Positions 48,301-54,000 of a stretch of 64,000 nt of DNA are shown one piece after another (the stretch's first letter is position 1; each line of letters begins with the position of its first letter). A program made the translations under genes and the position numbers. The stretch covers positions 2,588,001-2,652,000 of the forward strand of contig JAUPFP010000001.1 of NCBI GenBank assembly GCA_036925085.1, in the 5' to 3' direction. The notes under the pieces were generated by a model. That model did not search any database. It saw nothing but the letters and a program-made list of their open reading frames with translations, and was not told the origin of the DNA. This stretch comes from Brachycybe producta (lineage: Eukaryota > Arthropoda > Diplopoda > Playtdesmida > Andrognathidae).

Positions 48301-48812
48301 ATCGAAGGGTTCGAGAGAGTGCTCAAAACATTGTTCGAAAGAACAAATTTTATATAATACAAATTGTCTTTTCTAGATCGAATCCGATATGGATGCATTC
48401 GTACGAGAACGAATGGTACAAGGAACACGATAGCATCAGTGTGGCAAGCCGTACTTCGGACAGTGACAACTCTTTGGACGAGAATGTCGTAAATAGTACC
48501 GAAGAGACTTCAATGACCCACGTGGATATCAATACCTATTCCAAAGGAAATGGAGGAGGAGGAGGAGGAAAAAATACGAGAGTAGACGGATCCTCGTCAT
48601 CTTCGTCTCAGTCGAATGCTTCCTCGTCTTCCTCTTCTAGTTGTGTTCGAAAAAACAATGAAGACTTAATTTGTTCTAGTGCTAAATGTATTCAACAACA
48701 AAATGATCTGAACAGACTTCAGCGACATAGTGACAATATCTATGACAGTCTTGGACTTTTGAATAGTAATGGAAGCCTTTTAACCCATCACTTAGAAACC
48801 ACCGAACTATAG
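19017..48812 (+). CDS. Cad87A: large non-classical cadherin, Cad87A-like, 14 cadherin repeats
   Basis: 1914 aa from 37 exons: 19017-19071, 21233-21316, 30131-30282, 30393-30449, 32587-32676, 33882-33965, 34355-34477, 34570-34704, 35449-35527, 35718-35827, 36984-37181, 37275-37427, 37784-38025, 38096-38348, 38611-38853, 38947-39267, 39333-39567, 40228-40359, 40431-40640, 40718-40923, 41010-41117, 41583-41708, 41797-41983, 42654-42880, 43762-43950, 44708-44821, 44908-45031, 45114-45406, 46072-46305, 46381-46469, 46725-46811, 46889-46957, 47039-47105, 47935-48062, 48137-48177, 48245-48308, 48377-48812. The sum is 5745 nt and every phase matches. Seen: signal peptide (1-18); repeats ending in calcium linkers such as EDINDNQPIF, DANDNIPEF, DVNDNVPQF, EDVNDNDPVF and DVNDNSPRF; many LDRE and A-D motifs; a membrane-proximal region (about 1590-1704); one helix (about 1706-1730, ILVASLIGSTACLGLFLILS); a 184-residue tail with GSNPIWM, Gly and Ser runs, ending ETTEL. 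Role by family: calcium-dependent adhesion in epithelia. The orthology is judged from length and tail and is less sure than the family; a Cad74A or CDH23-type protein is the alternative. Confidence 0.95.
19694..19998 (+). mobile_element. MITE with ATACCTAGTACACACCTGA ends, copy C
   Basis: Starts ATACCTAGTACACACCTGAT; the body matches copy A almost word for word (TCTACAGAGCCCTGTGAAGG). The right end is slightly decayed (CATGTGTCTATAAGATAT). Confidence 0.8.
20000..20291 (-). mobile_element. MITE with ATACCTAGTACACACCTGA ends, copy D
   Basis: Reverse orientation, directly abutting copy C, ends CAGGTGTGTGTACTAGGTAT. Together C and D make a palindrome of about 600 bp. Confidence 0.8.
20390..20430 (+). 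repeat. short dispersed hairpin repeat (CTCTGCAAGCAGCC family)
   Basis: GCTAGCAGCCAAATAGGCCT and ATGGCAGAGGGAAG, the same core as the other copies. Confidence 0.6.
23194..23408. mobile_element. GGCTCCGCCC foldback MITE, copy 1
   Basis: Arms AATTAGAAATCGGGACGAAC and GTTCATCCCGATTTCTAATT, and GTTGGCTCCGCCCTTTTTTA with its complement. Nearly the whole element is a hairpin of about 80-bp arms around a centre containing CACGTCACATGC. Confidence 0.85.
23815..24430. repeat. diverged tandem repeat of about 60-80 bp
   Basis: About eight units with the consensus words TGTACTACAATTTGTTGAGT, AGTATGTACATTTTCAGG and GTTGTGCAACATT. Related to the block at 29465-29865 in the same intron. Confidence 0.75.
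24735..24935. mobile_element. AATCTGCA foldback element, copy 1
   Basis: Left TTACTGTCAATCTGTG and AGTCAATCTGCAGATT; right GCAGATTGACTGATTC and CAGATTGACAGTAACA. Arms pair over about 95 bp, with ATTTTAGATGTTGGATTTTT near the centre. A second copy lies at 31555-31742. Confidence 0.75.
25590..25800. repeat. CTAGAAG-family inverted-repeat element
   Basis: GAAACTAGAAGGGTAGTTCA and TTTGATATCTTTCAAAATAT at left; AACGTTTATTTTCAAAGATT and AACATGAAAATACTCTTAAG at right. Confidence 0.7.
25856..25999. repeat. perfect 63-bp inverted repeat (hairpin)
   Basis: Left arm 25856-25918 and right arm 25937-25999 are exact reverse complements over all 63 bases, with an 18-nt centre. The arms begin CTTATTCGGCCATATTAATT. 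The centre itself holds AAGAGGGCTCTT. No other copy was noticed in the window. Confidence 0.95.
26183..26213. repeat. short perfect hairpin AAGAATATCGTACA
   Basis: Arms of 14 bp (26183-26196 and 26200-26213) with a 3-nt loop, followed by TTTT. It lies 184 bp after the 63-bp palindrome and may be part of the same decayed element. Confidence 0.7.
26640..27019 (+). repeat. tandem duplication, two copies of 190 bp
   Basis: GTGCTGCCAACGGGACCATT at 26647 returns as GTGTTGCCAACGGGACCGTT at 26837. Both copies share CCTTGGACCTGTGTACACCT and ATAAAATTTGCATATAAATC, with about 10% differences. Moderate GC content; no coding frame is kept in both copies. Confidence 0.85.
27818..27890 (+). repeat. short dispersed hairpin repeat (CTCTGCAAGCAGCC family)
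   Basis: CTCTGCAAGCAGCCCAAAAG and GCCTGTGGCAGAAGGAACAC, then AGCATTGTTAAAATAAAC. One of the best-preserved copies. Confidence 0.7.
27956..28178. mobile_element. pogo/Tigger-like MITE
   Basis: Left end TACAGTAGAATCTCGATTGT and right end GATCCGGATTATCGAGAATT are inverted, with inner blocks CATAATCCGGAAAATCGCC and GGTCCGGATTACCC. Resembles pogo terminal repeats (CAGTAGAATCTCGATTATCC); non-coding. Confidence 0.6.
29465..29865. repeat. diverged tandem repeat related to 23815-24430
   Basis: CAACCTGTTGAGTAATGTGT, ACATTTTCAGGTTGTACCAC and CCACAATCTGTTGAGTAAGT recur. The units are more decayed than in the first block. Confidence 0.7.
30450..32586 (+). other. cadherin intron 4
   Basis: Holds a diverged tandem block of about 45-60 bp units (30690-31000, words ATTTAGGGCAAAATATTAAT and TTTTTAGATATTT), a CTAGAAG fragment (31125-31275), (CA)n at 31341-31367 and an AATCTGCA element (31555-31742). 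The remainder is AT-rich with nothing visible. Confidence 0.6.
31555..31742. mobile_element. AATCTGCA foldback element, copy 2
   Basis: CAGTCAATCTGCAAAACCAC and CTAGTGAATCTGCAAAATTC at left, their complements TTTTGCAGATTGACTAGCAG and TTGTTTTGCAGATTGCCTAG at right; central ACATTTTAGGTGTTTGAA. Confidence 0.75.
32727..33027. mobile_element. foldback hAT-like MITE, copy 4
   Basis: Body words TTTCTCAATTTGTGGCCCAA, GGTTAGAGGGTAGATGTCTA and GCCACAAATTGAGAAGCATT; right end GCATAAAAATCCGAGCCTA. The left end is decayed (GAATTTTTATGCAAATAT). Lies in cadherin intron 5. Confidence 0.8.
33060..33620. repeat. diverged TGCATA-rich repeat in cadherin intron 5
   Basis: About ten rough units of 50-60 bp built from CATAAAGGCATTTTTTGTTGCATATTTTGGCACTTTAATT-like words (split here for reading: GCATAAAGGCATTTT, TTGCATATTTTGGCAC). 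Similar GCATAAAA-rich DNA is at 63.0-63.25 and 63.75-63.9 kb. Confidence 0.55.
34808..34925. repeat. two short hairpin repeats (CTCTGCAAGCAGCC family), head to head
   Basis: Forward TTACTCTACAAGCAGTTCAA with CCTATGGCA, then the reverse copy CCCTCTGCCATAGGCCTATT and TGGCTGCTAGCAGAGTAATA. Both flanks are AATTACT/AGTAATT. Confidence 0.65.
34977..35222. mobile_element. MITE with AGCYCGCGGTGACA ends
   Basis: Left AAAGCCGCGGTGACACAATA and right GCATGTCACCGCGAGCTTAA are inverted; inner ACGAGTACACTCGGAC faces GTACGAGTGTGCTCGGTC. Clearly richer in GC than its surroundings, so probably a young insertion. Flanks GTCAAAAT and AACAAAAT match at 6 of 8 positions. Confidence 0.7.
36020..36800. repeat. cluster of CTAGAAG-family elements in cadherin intron 10
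   Basis: At least four arms: AAAGTTTATTTTGAAAGATA, CACCCTTCTAGTTTCTAACA, GACTAGAAGAGTATCTCAAT and CTTTCAAAATAAGCTTTTTA repeat in alternating orientation. A hairpin repeat (CTCTGCAAGCAGACCAAAGG) lies just before, near 36003. Confidence 0.75.
37428..37783 (+). other. cadherin intron 12
   Basis: GC-richer insert with TTTCGACTGCAAAATGAAGT and GAGTTCGACTACAAAATGTT, and CATTTTGCAGTCGAACTCGA on the other strand: a foldback-like element related to the one at 41241-41490. Confidence 0.5.
38352..38545. repeat. TTGGCC-rich element in cadherin intron 14
   Basis: CCAAGTAGCATAACATGTTG, ATTTATGTTGGCCAAAA, GGCAGTTGGAGACAATC and TTGTTGGGCCAACAAGAAGA. Related to 45415-46040. Confidence 0.6.
39587..40169. mobile_element. 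CAGTGTTG-ended AATTAC-rich MITE
   Basis: Inverted ends CAGTGTTGAGAGAC (39587) and TCTCAACACTG (to 40169), as in hAT-type termini. The inside is dominated by TAATTACAATTA words, with TAAATCAGTGAAAAACTTAA near the left end. Fills most of cadherin intron 17. Confidence 0.7.
41118..41582 (+). other. cadherin intron 21 with a foldback element at 41241-41490
   Basis: CCTTTTCGTTCGAACCACTT and AAGTGGTTCGTACGAAAAGG are inverted ends; AGTGGTCGAGTTCGACTGAC faces GAGGTTAATTCGACCACC, and CTCGAGTCGACTTTTTAATG and CGCAGTCGACTTTGAGTGG lie inside. GC-richer than the intron around it. Confidence 0.6.
42111..42600. repeat. 20-bp minisatellite inside a CAGTGTTG-ended element
   Basis: About 19 units of AAATCAGTGAAAAACTAGTC between about 42155 and 42540, most identical, decaying at the right side. 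Before the array: CAGTGTTGAGACAAATCACT, TTTCAAAGTAATTCATTG and AATTACTAATTAATTCAGTG, the same order as in the unexpanded element at 39587. Cadherin intron 23. Confidence 0.9.
42908..43685. mobile_element. hAT-like MITE carrying a 24-bp minisatellite
   Basis: Exact 8-bp target duplication ATTTTAAT at 42900-42907 and 43686-43693. Ends TAAAAGGTGGGAC and GTCCCATCCCTA. From about 42933 to 43378 there are about 18.6 units of 24 bp (CTCGAATCCGAATCCTAAAT plus TTTT), nearly identical. The unique part (GTGATCCGGATAATCACCGC, GCTTCTATTGGACGTCAACG) matches the element at 61738-62130 in reverse. Cadherin intron 24, inserted 27 bp after the exon. Confidence 0.92.
43951..44707 (+). other. cadherin intron 25
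   Basis: Positions 44105-44620 are richer in GC than other introns (GTGTTGTACGTCGATTCGAA, GATGAGCAGGGCTAGGCCCC) and probably contain a decayed element. No reading frame resembles a known protein. Confidence 0.4.
45407..46071 (+). repeat. TTGGCCCAA-rich repeat filling cadherin intron 28
   Basis: Two tandem relatives of about 320 bp: CCCAAGTAGCACAACATGTT near 45434 and GTAGAAGCCCAACATGTTGG near 45756 both continue with AACATTGGCARTTGGGAACA, TTAGTGTTGGCCCAAAAATC and GGTTCAGCTAT, then TTGTTGGGCCAACAA-like words. Confidence 0.7.
46490..46684. repeat. 10-bp minisatellite CATGCCGAGA in cadherin intron 30
   Basis: About 18 units of CATGCCGAGA, CGTGCCGAGA, CATGCCAAGA and CAAGTCGAGA, arranged in a higher-order 30-bp pattern. 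GC-rich within an AT-rich gene. All long open frames here come from the repeat. Confidence 0.85.
47106..47934 (+). other. cadherin intron 33
   Basis: Begins with CAATTCAATTCAGTAAACCT and GCAAATCAGCTC, words also found at 49543-49580. The rest is unique, with no coding support. Confidence 0.45.
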
Positions 48813-49337
48813 CATGGAATTACTCCATCTTTTTTCTTTTTTGTATTCTAGCTGTATATAGTGTGTGTGTGTGTGTGTGTACGGGCTCGTACGTGACGAA
48901 AATGATGAATTAATATTTAATTATGACAATGTGCCATCTGAATATTGTTTTAATATTGGCCGGCTTTCGATCAACTTGTAATAAATCCATTTTACTTATA
49001 GAAAACATCGTTTTTACGAAATTGAAATCTTCTTTCGAAAATCTTCATTATACTCATTTTTACCCGGAAAATCTCGGGTGCGTATTACACCGAGAGTATA
49101 CAATACCTACATTAGAAAAATCGGATGATCGAAGATGATGGCGGCGATATTTATTATGATATTATGGCACCAATAATGGCATTGACTCGACAACACCAGA
49201 TGAGCTTCTTTCTAGTGACAGTGATGACGAGGGAGTTGCGAAAGTACCTAAAAATTTAAAGCGTTGCAGCATACCGAGTACCTCTTTCTGTTTCGTATTA
49301 TACTTGAAATACTATTTTTGATTTTGATTTTGAAAAA

Positions 49338-49420
49338 TTACTCTGCAAGCAGCCATAAAGGCCTATGGCAGAGGTACAAGAGTCCAAGTGCAGCATAGAA
49401 AATGCATTGTCAAAACCAGA
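49338..49420 (+). repeat. short dispersed hairpin repeat (CTCTGCAAGCAGCC family)
   Basis: TTACTCTGCAAGCAGCCATA, AAGGCCTATGGCAGAGGTAC, GTCCAAGTGCAGCATAGAAA and TGCATTGTCAAAACCA: the fullest copy in the window. Confidence 0.7.
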
Positions 49421-50502
49421 ATTACAGTGTATATTATACACAAATTTCCATTTTACCAGAACATATTGGGCTCGAATCAGGCAAGTGTATTATACGCGAG
49501 ATTTTACGATAAGTCGATAACTATTTCCACTCCGCAACTGAATTCAATTCAAATCGGTTAAACCTGCAATCAGCTCGAGAACCACTGAAAGTAAAACTTG
49601 CAACATGCTTGGAAACGGGTGCAATACACTTGCATGTATGACACATGTTCGTTTTTCTTCTAAAAGGAACAAAGGCATTCCATTCAGGGCAGGATTACGG
49701 CTTGCCGGGCGGTGTGGGCAAATGCCAGGGCATTGGGGCATATTCTATAATAGAAATGCACCATAAGTCCGTAAGCCCTAACCATTTATCAAGGGCCTCT
49801 TTTCTTTTTTTTTTTTTGCTTAAGGGCATGTGTATACCTTAATCCAGCTCTGATTCCATTCCAATTTAACTTTAGCAAGAAGTTTCCAGACACTTCTTCG
49901 CCAAAGTAAAAAAAAATCAGTGACAATTTTTTAAATAGTACTATTTTGTAGTAATTAAAATACTATAAATAAAAAGTAATTTCAAAATACAAATACATTA
50001 TTTAATGGATGTATTTCAAATACAAATACTAAATACCAAATGAAGTATTTTAAATACATCCCCCAACACTGAAAACATGTCTAAACATGTGCAAACATGT
50101 CTAAACTAAGATTGAAATTTCTCTCACTAGATGTCGATATAATCACTAAATGACAAACCTAGACCATGTAGGGATTCTAGGGAACCACCCTACATGGTCC
50201 AAGGGACAAACCACAAAAATAACAAAATTAGTAACACTGTAGTTGTTGTTTTTCAACAACATTCAAGGTTGTTGTATAACTTACATTCCCACCAAAATGG
50301 AGGCCATTGCAGATTTTCAGTCACAAAATCACATTTTACAGGCTTACAGCCACTTAAAATGCAAAAATGTCTTAAAATTCCAACAGTAGGCAATAAATGT
50401 CACTAAAATGTGGTCACATTGTTGGCGCAGCGTATAACGTCTGACAGCACTGTGTATGACTCGCTTGGATCATGTGACTGCAAGTTACACCCTCTTCTTA
50501 CG

Positions 50503-50697
50503 ACAGGCATCTGTAGACAGCTTCAGAATTTCTTTGGCTCCGCGCCCTTTTATGAGCATCAAACAAAATGTCAACCAATTAGAAATAAAAAGGGCGGAGC
50601 ATATGACATCAGACCTTATAATAAACCAATTAGTAATTGATGACGCTCATAAAAAAGCGGAGCCAAAGAAATTCTGAAGCTGTCTATAGATGCCTGT
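50503..50697. mobile_element. GGCTCCGC foldback MITE, related family member
   Basis: Long inverted ends: ACAGGCATCTGTAGACAGCT plus TCAGAATTTCTTTGGCTCCG at left, and CGGAGCCAAAGAAATTCTGA plus AGCTGTCTATAGATGCCTGT at right. The centre has CAACCAATTAGAAATAAAAA and GGGCGGAGC, as in the 23.2 and 53.6 kb copies. Confidence 0.85.
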
Positions 50698-51089
50698 TTC
50701 TTTACAACCTTTTAAGTTATTAGCCGTTTAGTTGTCGGCTTAAATATTTTTTTTTATAAATTATAGAATCATGTGGAAATACATTAAATTTAATATTTAA
50801 AAAAAAAAAAGAAAAAAATAATTTCAAAAATTTTCTAAAAATATAAATTCTGAAAAAAAAAATAATAATTTGTTTGACACTTTTTTTTGACATTTTATTA
50901 ATTTAGTCGCTAACAAAAATATGGCTAGACAAAAAAAAAATATTTGATAAATATATATATCGATATAAGTTCGATTGTATATCGATTTGTTTAAATGGTC
51001 AACTTTTTCATTTCTTTTTGATGATTTTTTTTTGTGTTTGTTGGGGGAAAAGTGGTTTTCTTTTTAAAATAAGTTTATTTTAAAAAAAT

Positions 51090-54000
51090 ATGGCCTCGGC
51101 TAAAGAGCTTTTATTGATATTTCTATTTCTTGTGACGTCATTAACTTCAATGAAGTGCGACACCACTTGGTACAAAACAAATAACGAAACCTCCTCTGTA
51201 AGTAATTAATGCACATATTTATAGATTTTTATAATATTTACAATAATTATGTGCATAATACGTGTACAGTTGTAGCTGTTAATGTTGGTTAGAAAGTAAT
51301 TATAAACACAAATATTACTGTAATTAAATTACTTTTTAGCAGTAATTACTAATTCAAAATATGTCATTTTTAATTGTAATTAATTTTTGTTAGAAAACTC
51401 CAAAAAAAAAAATGAGAGAGAAAAAATAAATGCCCTTCTAGTTTCTAAAAAAATTTCTAGTTTTTTTTTTTTTTATTTTGCTCTCCTGAAAAACAAAATA
51501 ATCAAGAGTTCTTAACTATCTTAAGAAAAAACTCTAATAATAGAAAGTGTTTTAGAAACTAGAAGAGTAACTCAATCACTTAAAGGTATTTTCATGTTGA
51601 TATCTTTCAAAATAAACTTTTTATGTCATTTTGAAAAAGGCCTAATTTTTAACAAAATTTATTTTTTTGTTAACTTTTTTTGTCTATAAAAAGTTTATTT
51701 TGAAAGATATCAACATGAAAATAAAACATGATTGATCTACCCTTCTAGTTTATAAAACACTTTCAAGTTTTTCTTAGTTTTTCTTTTCTGAAAAAAAAAA
51801 TAATCAAGAGTTCTTAATTATCTTAAGAAAAAACTCTAATAGAAAGTGTTTTAGAAACTAGAAGGGTAACTCAATTAAAGGGTATTTTTTTATGTTGATA
51901 TATCTTTCAAAATAAACTTTTTATGTCAGTTTGAAAAAGGCCTAATTTTTAACAAAATTTATTTTTTTGTTAACTTTTTTTGTCTATAAAAAGTTTATTT
52001 TGAAAGATATCAACATGAAAATAAAACATGATTGATCTACCCTTCTAGTTTATAAAACACTTTCAAGTTTTTCTTAGTTTTTCTTTTCTGAAAAAAAAAA
52101 TAATCAAGAGTTCTTAATTATCTTAAGAAAAAACTCTAATAGAAAGTGTTTTAGAAACTAGAAGGGTAACTCAATTAAAGGGTATTTTTTTATGTTGATA
52201 TATCTTTCAAAATAAACTTTTTATGTCAGTTTGAAAAAGGCCTAATTTTTAACAAAATTTATTTTTTTGTTAACTTTTTTTGTCTATAAAAAGTTTATTT
52301 TGAAAGATATCAACATGAAAATAAAACATGATTGATCTACCCTTCTAGTTTATAAAACACTTTCAAGTTTTTCTTAGTTTTTCTTTTCTGAAAAAAAAAA
52401 TAATCAAGAGTTCTTAATTATCTTAAGAAAAAACTCTAATAGAAAGTGTTTTAGAAACTAGAAGGGTAACTCAATTAAAGGGTATTTTTTTATGTTGATA
52501 TATCTTTCAAAATAAACTTTTTATGTCAGTTTGAAAAAGGCCTAATTTTTAACAAAATTTATTTTTTTGTTAACTTTTTTTGTCTATAAAAAGTTTATTT
52601 TGAAAGATATCAACATGAAAATATCATAACATGATTGAACTACCCTTCTAGTTAGTAAAACACTTTCTAAGACAGCAAAGACAGAATAATTTAGCTGTTC
52701 AGAAACTAAAGATAACTTTTGTAAACTGTTTTTGGAACAAATGTACTTAAAAACTAGAATGGGTAACTCAGTTTTACTCAATTTTGTTCAATTTTACTCA
52801 ATTTTACTCAAATTTACTCAAATTTGCTCAATGTTACTCAGTTTTACTCAATTTCACTCAATTTTACTCAATTTTGCTCAATTTTACTCAAATTTGCTCA
52901 ATTTTACTCAAATTTGCTCAATTTTACTCAATTTTATTCAATTTTATTCAATTTTACTCAGTTTTGCTCAATTTTATTCAATTTTATTTAATTTTACTCA
53001 ATTTCACTCAATTTTGCGCAATTTTATTCAATTTTATTCAATATTAATCAATTTCACTCAATTTTACTCAGGTTTACTCAATTTTGTTCAATTTTATTCA
53101 ATTTTACTCAGTTTTATTCAATTTTACTCAAGTTTACTCAATTTTACTCAATTTTATTTAATTTTACTCATTTTTTTTTACTTGTCATTGATTTTTGAAC
53201 TCAGAACCAAAATGAAGAGAAACTAGAAAGTGTTTTAGAAACTAGAAGTGTAAATCAATCATTTAAATAGTAATAATTATTGATGTTGATCTCTTTCAAA
53301 ATATTATCCGTTTTAAAATTGGGTTATTTTCAAACTGACATAAAAACATTATTTTGAAAAAAATAATCAAAATGAAGATATTTTAAGTGATTATAAGCTG
53401 CTACCCTTCTAGTTTCTAACGGTTTCTCTTCATTTTTTTCTCCTGAAAGACAAAAATAACCAAGATTTAGAAATTAGTGTTTACACTTCAAAACCATATC
53501 TTAACCCTTCTAGTTTTTTTTTTATAAAGCAAACACGTGGTGATAAAGAATATTTAGTGACGTGTTAAGTTGACAGGCAATTAGAAATCGGGATGAACAT
53601 AAGTTGACTCCGCCCTTTTTATGACGACAGACAACTTCTAATTGGTTGGGGGCGAACCACAGCAACAAACCAATTAGAAGTTGCTGTTCGTCATAAAAAG
53701 GGCGGAGCCAACTTTTGTTCGTCCCGTTTTCTAATTGCCTGTTGTTTTACTGATTGGTATTTTTCCTTACAATCATAAAACACGATAATTATGAATGAAG
53801 ACGGATTTAAATAATTATCTATTAATAATTATTTTGCAATAATAGACAATTATGGCTTCGAATTAAAAGAAATATTCCATAAAAACAAGTTGAAAAAAGG
53901 GGAAAAAACAAAGATAATATTAATAAAACTTCCATAAGCTGACGTATTATGAAAAAAAAATTGGCAAAACTTTCCGGATAAAATGCGTAAAAGACGCGTA

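Larger units (their letters stand above)
48813..51089. other. cadherin 3' UTR and spacer to the SEFIR receptor gene
   Basis: (GT)n at 48861-48880, a possible AATAAA signal at 48980-48985, a hairpin repeat at 49338-49420, decayed low-copy sequence to 50080 ending in CCCCCAACACTG, and a foldback element (50503-50697). Poly-A/T-rich from 50740 to 51060. No other gene recognised. Confidence 0.55.

Noticed and set aside
52732..53226. Open frame with a FTQFYSILLN-type repeat
   Set aside because: Product of the 10-bp AATTTTACTC array; both neighbours are non-coding repeats.
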